Assembly (NCBI GenBank): GCA_016282685.1
Contig: JAEELM010000025.1
Coordinates: 62,001 to 126,000, forward strand
Length of the DNA stretch: 64,000 nt
DNA from: Elusimicrobiaceae bacterium
Lineage (GTDB): Bacteria; Elusimicrobiota; Elusimicrobia; Elusimicrobiales; Elusimicrobiaceae
Reading direction: 5' to 3'
How positions within the stretch are numbered: position 1 is the stretch's first letter; each line of letters opens with the position of its first letter. The position numbers were made by a program, and so were the translations under genes. The notes beneath the pieces are model-generated. The model worked only from the letters and a program-made list of their open reading frames with translations, was not told the DNA's origin and made no database searches. Below, in pieces: positions 52,649-61,724 of this stretch.

Positions 52649-53473
52649 ATGAGAAAAACGTTAGCAAAAGAAACGGTGGTAAAGGGAATTGGCTTACACA
52701 CGGGTGTTCCTTCCACGATGACGTTCAAACCCGCAAACAACGGAATTACTTTTTTACGTACTGATTTACCGAACGCAACCCCTATTGTGGCCCATGTTTC
52801 CAGCGTAGGGTCCACTTTGCGCGGTACCAACTTAAAAAATGAAACAGCCGAAGTATGGACTGTAGAACACGTACTCTCTGCCCTTCATGCGGCAGCCATT
52901 ACAGATGTGGCTATCGAAATGGACGGCCCCGAACCTCCCGTTACTGACGGCGCCAGTGATGTCTATTTGGACACATTCTTAAAAGCGGGATTTCAAGAGT
53001 TGGAACAGGAACAACCTGTTTTAAATTTAAAACAAAAAATAACCTATTCATGCGGTCCCATTTCTTACAGTGCAGAACCCGCTGATACGTTAACCTTTAC
53101 TTTTATTTACCGCCATAAAAATCCGTTGGTAGCTTATCAAGAGTATACACTGGAATTTAACCTGGAAAATTACCGAAAGCAAATTGCTCGGGCACGTACT
53201 TTCGGTTTTGAAGAAGAATTAGAATTTTTGAAGGCACATGGGCTTGCAAAAGGCGGCAATTTAGAAAATGCAGTTATTATTGGCAAGGACAAATTTATAA
53301 ATGAGCTGCGTTTCCCGGAAGAACCGGTCCGTCATAAACTGCTGGATTTAATCGGGGATATCAGCTTAACAGGCAAAAAGCTCCCCCCTCTTAAAATTAT
53401 TTGCCAAGGCGGGGGCCATAAACACAACGTGCTTTTTGCTTCTCTGCTCCTAGCCAATTCGGAGACGAAATGA
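52649..53473 (+). CDS. lpxC: UDP-3-O-acyl-N-acetylglucosamine deacetylase
   Basis: 274 residues. Zinc ligands H74 (TVEHVLSAL), H229 and D233 (RHKLLDLIGD), general base E73 and H257 (GGGHKH) are all present. It catalyses the committed deacetylation of lipid A synthesis. It begins two bases after lpxD and overlaps fabZ (ATGA). Confidence 0.96.
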   Translation: MRKTLAKETVVKGIGLHTGVPSTMTFKPANNGITFLRTDLPNATPIVAHVSSVGSTLRGTNLKNETAEVWTVEHVLSALHAAAITDVAIEMDGPEPPVTDGASDVYLDTFLKAGFQELEQEQPVLNLKQKITYSCGPISYSAEPADTLTFTFIYRHKNPLVAYQEYTLEFNLENYRKQIARARTFGFEEELEFLKAHGLAKGGNLENAVIIGKDKFINELRFPEEPVRHKLLDLIGDISLTGKKLPPLKIICQGGGHKHNVLFASLLLANSETK

Positions 53474-53955
53474 AAGAAAAAAACAATTTAAAAGATTTTC
53501 TAACATTACCCGTAGTAACTTCTTACGGGACAGAAGAAATTAAAAGGAACATTCCTCACAGGGAGCCTTTTCTGTTGGTAGATGAGATACGTGTTTTGGA
53601 GGAAAATAAAAAATATGTAGGTGTTCATCATGTTCGGGAAGATGAATATTATTTCAAAGGACATTTTCCCAATAGTCCGGTAATGCCAGGGGTGCTTGTA
53701 ATAGAAAGCATGTCCCAAGCTTTTGGAGGGGCCGCTATGGCCGGTGTCAATAAAGGCGAAGGGATCCCTCTGTTTTTAAGTATCGAAGATGCAAAATTCC
53801 GAGGCATAGTTCGCCCAAACGACACCATTCTCATGCCGCTTGAGATAATTCGTTTGGGAAAAATTTCAAAAATCTATGCGGAGGCCTATGTAAACGGCAA
53901 ACTGTGTGCTCAAGCTACACTCAATTTTATTCTAGGAGAATCCATCCATGTCTAA
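53470..53955 (+). CDS. fabZ: 3-hydroxyacyl-ACP dehydratase
   Basis: 161 residues. A hot-dog fold has NIPHREPFLLVDE, catalytic H65 in FKGHFPNSPVMPG and E79 in VIESMSQ. It dehydrates 3-hydroxyacyl-ACP in fatty acid synthesis and competes with LpxA/LpxD for the same acyl pool, which explains its place here. It overlaps lpxA by eight bases. Confidence 0.95.
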   Translation: MKEKNNLKDFLTLPVVTSYGTEEIKRNIPHREPFLLVDEIRVLEENKKYVGVHHVREDEYYFKGHFPNSPVMPGVLVIESMSQAFGGAAMAGVNKGEGIPLFLSIEDAKFRGIVRPNDTILMPLEIIRLGKISKIYAEAYVNGKLCAQATLNFILGESIHV

Positions 53956-54748
53956 CATCCATTCCACCGCTGTCATTGATCCATCGGCTAAAATTGACCC
54001 TTCCACCGTTGTAGGCCCATTTACCGTTATTGGTGCAGATGTACAAATCGGAAAAAATAATCATATCGGCCCCCATTGTGTAATCGAAAACACCACCATG
54101 GGAGACAATAACGAATTAATCGCCAGTTGTTTTATTGGTGTAAAACCGCAAGATTTATCATATAAAGATGAACACACCCGCGTAGTTATTGGCAACGGAA
54201 ACAAAATCCGCGAATGCGTTACCATTCACCGCTCTACTTTTGTAGATAAACCCACCACGTTGGGTAATAATTGCTTGCTAATGGCGAACGCTCACTTAGC
54301 ACATGATGTACAGTTGGGGAATAATATCATTGTAGCCAATTGCACGGGTATTGCCGGGCATGTAATTGTAGAAGACAGAGTGGTTATCTCCGGCCTGGTA
54401 GGGGTGCACCAATTTGCCCGTATCGGCACAATGGCTATGGTATCCGGCGGCAGCATGGTTCCGTTAGATATTCCGCCTTATTGTATCGCTCAGGGAGATC
54501 GCGCTAAAACAGTGGGTATTAACATTATTGGTATGCGACGGGCCGGCTTAGACCGAACCGTCATCAGTGATGTACGGCGTGCCTATAAAATTCTTTTTCG
54601 CAGCGACAAACGCATAGAAGAAGCCTGTGCAGAATTAGAAGCCGGTAACCCTTGCGCAGAAGTAAAACATATGATTGATTTTTGCCGTGCTTCTCAACGC
54701 GGATTAACTCCTGCCAAACGTAAAATGAGTGAAAATGATGAACAATAA
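53948..54748 (+). CDS. lpxA: UDP-N-acetylglucosamine acyltransferase
   Basis: 266 residues. The hexapeptide beta-helix starts at HSTAVIDPSAKID; catalytic H119 lies in ANAHLAHD, and a C-terminal helical domain (about 195-266) completes the LpxA form. It transfers the first O-acyl chain in lipid A synthesis. It overlaps both fabZ and lpxI. Confidence 0.96.
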   Translation: MSNIHSTAVIDPSAKIDPSTVVGPFTVIGADVQIGKNNHIGPHCVIENTTMGDNNELIASCFIGVKPQDLSYKDEHTRVVIGNGNKIRECVTIHRSTFVDKPTTLGNNCLLMANAHLAHDVQLGNNIIVANCTGIAGHVIVEDRVVISGLVGVHQFARIGTMAMVSGGSMVPLDIPPYCIAQGDRAKTVGINIIGMRRAGLDRTVISDVRRAYKILFRSDKRIEEACAELEAGNPCAEVKHMIDFCRASQRGLTPAKRKMSENDEQ

Positions 54749-55562
54749 ATTAGGACTTATTGCCGGCGAAGGTAAAATGCCTCTTGCCATTGCTCAAAAA
54801 GCCAAGGAACAAAATTATGAAGTATTTGTTTTAGGCATTAAAGGCAATGCCCGAGAAGAAGATTATAAAAATTGCGCTACTCGTTTCAAATACATTCGCT
54901 TGGGCCAATTGGGGGCAGGCATTGAATTTTTTAAATCGTGTGGAGTAACGCGTTTTGTAATGGCAGGCCGCGTGCAACATGTTTCCGTGTTTACTAACAT
55001 GATGCCGGATGTAAGAGGAGCAAAATTTTTGGCTTCTTTAAAAAGCATGCAAACCAAATATCTCCTTTCACGCTTGATAGAAGAAGTACAAAAAGAAGGA
55101 CTTACGTGCGATAATTCAGCTTTATTTTTGGAAGATTTCTTTCCCCAAAAAGGAGTTCTCTCCCAACGCCACCCTACGCAGCAAGAACAACTAACCATTG
55201 ACTATGGCTACCATATTGCCAAAGAAATAGCACGCATGGATATTGGCCTGACCTGCGTGGTAAGCCGACAAACAGTTATTGCCGTGGAAGGTATGGAAGG
55301 AACGGACCGTTGTATTTTGCGGGCAGGTGAGCTTTATAAAACGAATGAAGACAAAAATGCTCCGGCCGCTGTTGTAAAAGTAGCACGCCCTAATCAAGAT
55401 AACCGCTACGATTTGCCCGTTATAGGAACCGGAACGTTGCGGACCATGCACAAAGCCGGTTTCGGTGTATTGGCTTTTGAAGCCGAGAAAACGCTGGTCA
55501 TGGAATTAGACGAAGTAGTCGCCCTGGCAAACAAATACCAAATGTGTTTGATAGCTATCTAA
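54738..55562 (+). CDS. lpxI: UDP-2,3-diacylglucosamine diphosphatase, LpxI type
   Basis: 274 residues from the ATG at 54738; an adjacent ATG at 54735 is equally possible. Family (DUF1009) motifs include the N-terminal KLGLIAGEGKMPL, the VAGRVQHV-like MAGRVQHVS, and the C-terminal PVIGTGTL and EAEKTLVMELDE. It cleaves UDP-diacylglucosamine to lipid X, replacing LpxH. It overlaps lpxA by 11 bases and ends at a terminator. Confidence 0.93.
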   Translation: MNNKLGLIAGEGKMPLAIAQKAKEQNYEVFVLGIKGNAREEDYKNCATRFKYIRLGQLGAGIEFFKSCGVTRFVMAGRVQHVSVFTNMMPDVRGAKFLASLKSMQTKYLLSRLIEEVQKEGLTCDNSALFLEDFFPQKGVLSQRHPTQQEQLTIDYGYHIAKEIARMDIGLTCVVSRQTVIAVEGMEGTDRCILRAGELYKTNEDKNAPAAVVKVARPNQDNRYDLPVIGTGTLRTMHKAGFGVLAFEAEKTLVMELDEVVALANKYQMCLIAI

Positions 55563-55587
55563 AAAATTAACCAAAAATGCTTTGTTT

Positions 55588-55615
55588 CCCAGCCGTTAAG
55601 GCTGGGTTTTGTTTT
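55588..55615 (+). terminator. intrinsic terminator of the bamA-lpxI unit
   Basis: CCCAGCC-GTTAA-GGCTGGG, a 7-bp stem, is followed by a T-rich run. Confidence 0.93.
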
Positions 55616-55703
55616 ATTTTAGCTTCTCTAAAAAGTTCTACTCCTTTTTTACAATATTGCTTTTCATTTTGCTTTCTTTATGATAACATTATAGTAGGAA
55701 GTT

Positions 55704-55718
55704 TCCCGTAGTACGGGA
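55704..55718 (+). promoter_or_regulatory. palindrome in the tpiA leader
   Basis: TCCCGTA-G-TACGGGA is a perfect 7+7 inverted repeat around one base. It lies 36 bases before the tpiA ATG, just after a TATAGT at about 55690. It could be a repressor operator or a leader hairpin; it has no T-run. Confidence 0.45.
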
Positions 55719-55753
55719 CGCGCCATCACTTTATATATATAAGGGGATTTATT

Positions 55754-56512
55754 ATGACAAGCAGAACACCTATCATTGCCGGAAATTGGAAAATGCATAA
55801 CACAATTGCACAAGCGGCCGAATTGGTAACCGCTTTAGCAAAAGTAGAAAATAAAAATAACGCAGAAATTATTGTCGCTCCGTCGTATCCTTCGCTCAAT
55901 ATTGCTACCCGTTTACTCAAAGATACACCTATCCAAGTAGCCGCTCAAGACGTTCACTGGGAAGACAAAGGGGCCTTTACTAGCGCTGTCTCTGCAGGGC
56001 AAGCCAAAGATGCCGGAGCTACGTTGACTTTAATCGGCCACAGTGAACGCCGCAGCGTATTTGGGGATACAGACGAAATCTTAAACAAAAAAGTAGCTGC
56101 CGCATTACGCCACGGCTTGAAAGTCATTTTCTGCGTCGGGGAAACATTGCAAGAACGCGAAGCCAATAAAACATTAGAAGTAGTGGAAGGCCAACTTAAA
56201 AACGGTTTGGCAGGTTTTACCGCCGAGCAATTAAACGGCATTATCATTGCTTATGAACCGGTTTGGGCCATTGGAACAGGTAAAACTGCTACACCGGATC
56301 AAGCCCAAGAAGTACATGCAGCCATTCGATCATACTTAACAAAAACCTATGGGGCTGCTTTTGGGGCTGCTACCCGCATTCTTTACGGTGGTAGCGTAAA
56401 AGACACCAACGTCGATGAAATTATGGCAAAAGAAGATGTAGACGGTGCCTTGGTTGGCGGCCAATCTTTGATTGCGGAAAAGTTCGCCCGAATCATTAAT
56501 TTTAATAAATAG
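55754..56512 (+). CDS. tpiA: triosephosphate isomerase
   Basis: 252 residues with all active-site motifs: N11 and K13 in GNWKMH, H96 in GHSERR, E168 in [10 protein letters not shown], and YGGSV near the end. It interconverts the two triose phosphates in glycolysis. AAGGGG lies before the ATG. It is followed by deoC after eight bases; deoC yields glyceraldehyde 3-phosphate, so the pair feeds one pool. Confidence 0.97.
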   Translation: MTSRTPIIAGNWKMHNTIAQAAELVTALAKVENKNNAEIIVAPSYPSLNIATRLLKDTPIQVAAQDVHWEDKGAFTSAVSAGQAKDAGATLTLIGHSERRSVFGDTDEILNKKVAAALRHGLKVIFCVGETLQEREANKTLEVVEGQLKNGLAGFTAEQLNGIIIAYEPVWAIGTGKTATPDQAQEVHAAIRSYLTKTYGAAFGAATRILYGGSVKDTNVDEIMAKEDVDGALVGGQSLIAEKFARIINFNK

Positions 56513-56520
56513 GAGCTTTT

Positions 56521-57162
56521 ATGGAACGCGCCAAATTGATTGACCATACTTTATTGAAACCCATTGCTACAAAAAGTGATATAGCTCATTTGTGCCAAGA
56601 GGCACGTACGCATCATTTTTGCAGCGTATGTGTCAATCCGTTTTGGGTATCTTTTGCCAAAGAACAATTGGCGGGTTCGGATGTAAAAGTTTGCACAGTA
56701 ATTGGTTTTCCCCTCGGGGCCAACACTACTGCGGTAAAGGTTTTTGAAACAGAAAACGCTATTAAAAACGGAGCCGACGAAATTGACATGGTTATCAATA
56801 ACGGGGCTTTGAAAGCTCAGGATTACCAAACTGTGTTAGAAGATATCCGCTCCGTACGCCAAGCCTGCCTGGGACATGTGCTAAAAGTGATTATTGAAAC
56901 TTCGCAATTGTCTAACGAAGAAAAAGTAAAAGCCTGTGAACTTTCTGCTCAGGCAGATGCTGATTTTGTAAAAACATCTACGGGATTTATCGGAACAGGA
57001 GCCACGGCAGAAGATGTTGCTTTGATGCGCAAATCTATTCCTATTCACATGGAAGTAAAAGCCTCAGGAGGGGTGCGCACTCGGGAAGACTTTGATAAAA
57101 TGGTTGCAGCAGGAGCCACCCGTATCGGGGCTAGCAGCGGGGTTAAGATTGTAGAAGGGTAA
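56521..57162 (+). CDS. deoC: deoxyribose-phosphate aldolase
   Basis: 213 residues. The Schiff-base lysine K151 is in VKTSTGF, the second lysine K180 is in [10 protein letters not shown], and D90 is in EIDMVIN. It splits deoxyribose 5-phosphate into acetaldehyde and glyceraldehyde 3-phosphate during deoxynucleoside use. An AGGAG site precedes the ATG. Confidence 0.96.
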   Translation: MERAKLIDHTLLKPIATKSDIAHLCQEARTHHFCSVCVNPFWVSFAKEQLAGSDVKVCTVIGFPLGANTTAVKVFETENAIKNGADEIDMVINNGALKAQDYQTVLEDIRSVRQACLGHVLKVIIETSQLSNEEKVKACELSAQADADFVKTSTGFIGTGATAEDVALMRKSIPIHMEVKASGGVRTREDFDKMVAAGATRIGASSGVKIVEG

Positions 57163-57170
57163 GTTGCTTA

Positions 57171-60164
57171 ATGATTACAAATTGGGACCTAGTCTCACAC
57201 ATGGATGAAGAAACGGGAAACATGGTGTTTTCCCTAGTTATAGACGGTACCGAGAATGATGCCCGTTTAATTGCTAAAAAATTAAAGGGCTTTGCTAAAG
57301 AACCGGGACCGGCAGATCCTCCTTTTGTCTATGCGTTTGCATTACCTGATAACTTGGATGAAAGCATCCAAGAAAAGATTCGTACCGCTACTCGCGAAGG
57401 TGTAGATGCCGCCAACAAAGTAAGCCAGTTTGTACCGGGTGGAGTATTGGGAGACCCTTTATTTAACTCTGATCCTTCCGATGCCGGCAATATGGAAACT
57501 TTCCTTGCCAATGCTGCGCTCCCCTTTAACCAATCGGCCGGTGGCTTGCAATCTATCAATTTGGATGAAGGAGAAGGACTATCCTTAAAAACCGATCCGA
57601 AAAAGGACCCTCCGAAAGAGGAAGAAAAAAAAGATGCTGTCTCGTTACCAGAAATGGTTTTGCCTGCGCATGATCCTGTAGCACCCACTTTCACTTCTTA
57701 CATCCCAGCAACAGAGATCATTGATGAACATCAACGCACAAGAACGATAGACGATTTGCCAGAAATGGTTTTACCTGCGCATCAAGAAGGAGAAAAGACA
57801 TTTACTTCTTTCATTCCGGCTACCCAAGTGGGAGATACTTTCGGTGCTGATTTGCCGAAGGAAAAAGAGGCTGAAGAGAAAGAGGAAGAAGCTGTTTTAG
57901 ACGAAAATAAAATTGCCCCTACTTCTGCGGAAGAAGTGTTTGCCGATCCGTATGACAAGTCAGTCTCTTCCCCGAAAAGCGAATCTTCCGCCAACAAAAA
58001 TACGCAAAATGCCGCAACCTCGCCTTCCCAATCATCTGAAGCGGCCGAAGTAGCCATGCCACTAGATGACAAAGATATGTTGATTAAAGACATGGAGGGA
58101 ACTGTCTTAAATCACATGCCTATTGAAGATATTTTTGCGGCAGAAACCAAGTATGATATGTTCGTAGATGTGGAAGACAAAGAAAAATCGAAAGAAACGC
58201 AGCAACAACGAGAAGATAAATTACAGCAAGCTACCGTTGAATCTACCAAAAGTGGTTGGGAAACCTCCATTTTTACCAAAAATTTAAAAGAACAAACCGA
58301 TTTTATTGATATAAATGAAGTAAAAACCCCTGCTACCGCGCAAGAGGAGCAGGTTTCTCCTTCCGCCGATAATACTTCGCAGAAGAAGAACGATACAGTT
58401 GCGGATGCGCAACCCCAATCAGCTGACGTTTCCGTTGAAAGCGCCCTTAAACAAGAAGAGAAAGACCCTGCTTTACACACGGTCCGGTCTTCTACGCCTA
58501 TCAGTGAAGATTTGCCAGCTATTACATTGCGGATGACTCCGTATCAAAATGATTTAAAGGAACCGCAGCCTACAGAGGAAACTCCTGCTCAAGACACAAA
58601 AGAAGTTGCCCCTGTTGCAGAGGAAAGAAAAACGGACGTTTCTTCCCCTGAAAAACCGAAGGAAACTCCTAAAAAGGGTCCTTCTGCCAAAGCTGCACCT
58701 AAGTTACGAAGGAAAGAATCTATGGACGAAAATACACAAAAAACTTTTTTTAGAATCAAACTGAAGAAACCTTCAGCCAAATCCCCGGTTCCGCCCAGCG
58801 CGCCGAAACCGGCTGCACCTAATTCCAGCAACACCATACCGCCAAAACCTATAGTTCCGCCGGTAAAAGCACCTGTTACCTCTCAGGCGAACAAATCCAG
58901 CAAAGCAGGGGAAAAAACAAAAACCATAGATCACTCTATTCAAGTCTCTCTTTCGGAACTCAAGAAACACAATTGGCCATTAGAGGTGCCTTTGGTTCCC
59001 ACGTATACGCTCAGCAATATGGTAATGTCCGTAAACCGTTTTGCCCATGCCACAGCTATTTCTGTAATTGAATCTCCCGGCAAATTGTATAACCCTCTGG
59101 TTTTGCATGGCGCCACCGGCACAGGCAAAAGCCATTTTCTCAACGCCATGGCGTATGCTTTTAGCCAAAAATTCGGGCAAGCCAACATCTTTATGACTAA
59201 CGGGGTACGTTTGTCACGAGGAATTCAACGCTATATTACCGAAGGAAATATTGAGAAATTCGATCAATTTATGTCCACGGTTAAAGTGTTGCTAATCGAC
59301 GATATTCACTTGTTAGCCATCAACGAACAGAACCGTGCTTATATTTCCAAATTATTAAACACATTCCTCAAAGAACAAAAACAAATCGTTATTACTTCCA
59401 AATATCCACCGGAAAGTTTGGAAAAATTGGAAGAACTAATTAAATTCCGATTGGATTCCGGTTGGATTAGTGAATTAAAATCTCCTACGGGACAAGTCCA
59501 ATTTAAAATTGCGAAGAAAATGTTAGTGGACAATCACGTGGATTTGACGGACAATCAAATAACAGAATTTTTCAGCGCAGATAATATGACGTTGGGAACC
59601 GTACAACGCAGTGTCCGACGCATGAAAGTGCTGGAAAATTTGCTTCCTCAGAGCCTTAGCCCGCAACAACGCTCGGCCGCTGCCATTTTGGAACGTTTAT
59701 TGGCACCACAAGGGGAAGATGAAAGAAGCCGAATATTGACAACGGACCCAGAAGAAATAAGCGCCATTACCCCTATCGGAAATGGCGAATGGGGCCGTAT
59801 CGGATTCTTCTACCCGGCCAATTGCTCCGATAAGATGAATTGGATGGTTTATTCCCTGCAAGAACGTGCCCGAGAACTGGGAATTGAAGGAGGCCCGGAA
59901 ATTGTTGTCCGTTCTTCTTACGCAACGGAAAATATTATTTCCTCTGCGTTTAAAATTGCCAACCTTTGCGATAACAAGAAACTCAAAGGAGCGGTTATTT
60001 TGGGGCCTAGCCACCAAGAATGTGACCTCTCTATAAGAGAGAACTTCTATGATATTTTGACTCACATGTTAGAAGTTATGCTTATCCGCTGCGGTATTAT
60101 CAATTTTGAAAGTCTCCGACAGCCTAGCATGTACGTGAAAGTTTTGGCAGAACTGTTGAGGTAA
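57171..60164 (+). CDS. large protein with a DnaA/Hda-like AAA+ ATPase domain
   Basis: 997 residues. Residues 1-100 form a small folded domain of unknown type. Residues 130-600 are acidic, Pro/Lys/Ser-rich and probably disordered, with a tandem repeat (LPEMVLPAH at 159-167 and 196-204, each followed by FTS(Y/F)IPAT). Residues 610-830 are a DnaA-type AAA+ domain with Walker A GATGTGKS (647-654), Walker B LLIDDIH (D710, D711) and a ...TSKYPPESL sensor region, resembling DnaA domain III or Hda but without the DnaA DNA-binding domain. The last 150 residues are an unrecognised alpha/beta domain. Two lipoprotein genes follow at once. Function unknown; replication control is only one option. Confidence 0.75.
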   Translation: MITNWDLVSHMDEETGNMVFSLVIDGTENDARLIAKKLKGFAKEPGPADPPFVYAFALPDNLDESIQEKIRTATREGVDAANKVSQFVPGGVLGDPLFNSDPSDAGNMETFLANAALPFNQSAGGLQSINLDEGEGLSLKTDPKKDPPKEEEKKDAVSLPEMVLPAHDPVAPTFTSYIPATEIIDEHQRTRTIDDLPEMVLPAHQEGEKTFTSFIPATQVGDTFGADLPKEKEAEEKEEEAVLDENKIAPTSAEEVFADPYDKSVSSPKSESSANKNTQNAATSPSQSSEAAEVAMPLDDKDMLIKDMEGTVLNHMPIEDIFAAETKYDMFVDVEDKEKSKETQQQREDKLQQATVESTKSGWETSIFTKNLKEQTDFIDINEVKTPATAQEEQVSPSADNTSQKKNDTVADAQPQSADVSVESALKQEEKDPALHTVRSSTPISEDLPAITLRMTPYQNDLKEPQPTEETPAQDTKEVAPVAEERKTDVSSPEKPKETPKKGPSAKAAPKLRRKESMDENTQKTFFRIKLKKPSAKSPVPPSAPKPAAPNSSNTIPPKPIVPPVKAPVTSQANKSSKAGEKTKTIDHSIQVSLSELKKHNWPLEVPLVPTYTLSNMVMSVNRFAHATAISVIESPGKLYNPLVLHGATGTGKSHFLNAMAYAFSQKFGQANIFMTNGVRLSRGIQRYITEGNIEKFDQFMSTVKVLLIDDIHLLAINEQNRAYISKLLNTFLKEQKQIVITSKYPPESLEKLEELIKFRLDSGWISELKSPTGQVQFKIAKKMLVDNHVDLTDNQITEFFSADNMTLGTVQRSVRRMKVLENLLPQSLSPQQRSAAAILERLLAPQGEDERSRILTTDPEEISAITPIGNGEWGRIGFFYPANCSDKMNWMVYSLQERARELGIEGGPEIVVRSSYATENIISSAFKIANLCDNKKLKGAVILGPSHQECDLSIRENFYDILTHMLEVMLIRCGIINFESLRQPSMYVKVLAELLR
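57648..57782 (+). repeat. coding tandem repeat in the DnaA-like gene
   Basis: Bases 57648-57671 and 57759-57782 match at 23 of 24 positions, 111 bases apart, and encode PEMVLPAH twice. The following 14 residues are also related (FTSYIPAT and FTSFIPAT). Confidence 0.85.
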
Positions 60165-60166
60165 AC

Positions 60167-60616
60167 ATGAAAAAACTGTTTCCGTTGTTAGTAGCCATTT
60201 TAGCCTTAGGGGCTTGCTCCCACTCGTTAAAAAGCGCCGTAAAGGAAGGGGCCTTAGCTCCGGCTTTTAATGACACACTGCTTACCGGAGACTATCTATG
60301 GGTACGTGGATTTGGAGCAGCCAATCCCAACCATACTTCCGATTCTCAACGAAGAATTATGAGCCGTGAAGCTGCTATTGCCCATGCTTATCAACGAGCC
60401 AGCGAAGTGTTGTACGGCGCTCAAGTAGAAGCCAATGTACAAGTAGTGGATGCTGTTTCTTATGACAGCTCCATTGACTCTTCCACCCAAGGGACCATTC
60501 AAAACATGGAACTTGTATCTACCGAATATCTGGAAGACGGCGGATGTAGCGTTATTATGCGTCTAAACCGTTCTTACTTGAAAAAAGCAGGCATTGATCC
60601 GGAGATGAAAAAATGA
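60167..60616 (+). CDS. LPP20-like lipoprotein
   Basis: 149 residues. Lipobox LGAC gives lipidated C17. The mature part (WVRGFGAANPN, SREAAIAHAYQRASEVLYG) resembles the LPP20 family, in which a repeated SHS2-like fold binds other envelope proteins (family knowledge). The start is 3 bases after the ATPase stop, with GAGG inside the end of that gene. It overlaps the next lipoprotein (ATGA). Confidence 0.78.
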   Translation: MKKLFPLLVAILALGACSHSLKSAVKEGALAPAFNDTLLTGDYLWVRGFGAANPNHTSDSQRRIMSREAAIAHAYQRASEVLYGAQVEANVQVVDAVSYDSSIDSSTQGTIQNMELVSTEYLEDGGCSVIMRLNRSYLKKAGIDPEMKK

Positions 60617-61722
60617 AGAAAATTTCACCTATATTTCTTGCCGTTATTCTGTTTCTCAGTGCATGTGGCACGTTCCATATCGGCCCGAAAGGAGAAGGAG
60701 AATTTGTAGAAGCAGAATCACTTGTTCCTTATGATGAAAACAATATTCGTCAAATGAAAAAAGATGGTATCCTGGCAGCTCAAAAAAGCGCAGTGGAAAA
60801 AGTAGCCGGAGTTTTTATTTCTTCTGCCACTACCGTTGACCAAGCACAATTAGTAGAAGATAAAATTACATCTAAAACTGCCGGTTTTATCCGCAAATCT
60901 CACGTTACTAAAAGTTATCGCAAAGGGGATGAATTCTACACGAAAATTAAAGCCATGGTATTGGTAAAAGATATCGGGGAAATCATTAAGCAATCAGATG
61001 AAGATGCTTTCGCTAAAAAAACCAATATTGTGGTGGCTTCTCGGGAGCAAATCGGCGAGAATTTATCTTTAACGCAAGATTGCAAACAAGCTATCTACCG
61101 GGCGCTGAAAAACCAACCCTATGCTTTGGTAAACGGAGACAATTTAAGCAAAAACAATTTGGACAATCCCAATCCTGCCATTGATAAAGCCCGCACGGAA
61201 GGAGCACGGTTTGTGATTATGGCTGATGTAGAAGCAAACCCTTTAACAGCCTTGCCAGGGGGGATGCCCTCTCCTTTCAAATCGTATAGGGCACGCGCCA
61301 ATATACGCACTTACTCTACCAACAATTATGCCATTGTGGCCGAAGGAGCCCAACAACAAAGCGGGCTGGACCCGTTAGATGAAATCGCCGCACAAAAATC
61401 TATCTCCACTGCCTGCGAAGCCGCCGCCAAGCAATTGATAGAGCCTATCAATGATGCAATTAACTCTGCAAAAGTTTTTTCTGTTACTGTTAAGAACGTT
61501 AATACCATTGAACGGTTAAAACAATTGCAGGAAGTATTGCGCACGCTACGAGAGATTGAAGATTTTAACTTAGTCCGCTACGCTAATTCAGCGGCACAGT
61601 TTGATGTATCAGCCAATATTTCCACTCCGGAGGAACTAACGGCTAAAATCATCCGTAAATATAATATTTATTTTACGGTACTGAACATTACCCCAACAAC
61701 AATTATCCTCAATTTTAATTAG
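60613..61722 (+). CDS. FlgT/LPP20-related lipoprotein
   Basis: 369 residues. Lipobox LSAC gives C18. Residues 35-125 (AQKSAVEKVAGVFISSATTV ... GDEFYTKIKAMVLV) resemble the N-terminal domain of FlgT and LPP20 relatives; the rest includes a second alpha/beta domain (KARTEGARFVIMADVEAN) and a C-terminal FDVSANISTPEELTAKI. No flagellar genes are in the window, so a flagellar role is not implied. It probably forms a pair with the preceding lipoprotein. Confidence 0.7.
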   Translation: MKKISPIFLAVILFLSACGTFHIGPKGEGEFVEAESLVPYDENNIRQMKKDGILAAQKSAVEKVAGVFISSATTVDQAQLVEDKITSKTAGFIRKSHVTKSYRKGDEFYTKIKAMVLVKDIGEIIKQSDEDAFAKKTNIVVASREQIGENLSLTQDCKQAIYRALKNQPYALVNGDNLSKNNLDNPNPAIDKARTEGARFVIMADVEANPLTALPGGMPSPFKSYRARANIRTYSTNNYAIVAEGAQQQSGLDPLDEIAAQKSISTACEAAAKQLIEPINDAINSAKVFSVTVKNVNTIERLKQLQEVLRTLREIEDFNLVRYANSAAQFDVSANISTPEELTAKIIRKYNIYFTVLNITPTTIILNFN

Positions 61723-61724
61723 TT

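Noticed and set aside
57329-58837. Several long antisense frames rich in Ser/Phe under the DnaA-like gene.
   Set aside because: They are by-products of the low-complexity acidic/proline coding strand; none has a start signal or family-like content.
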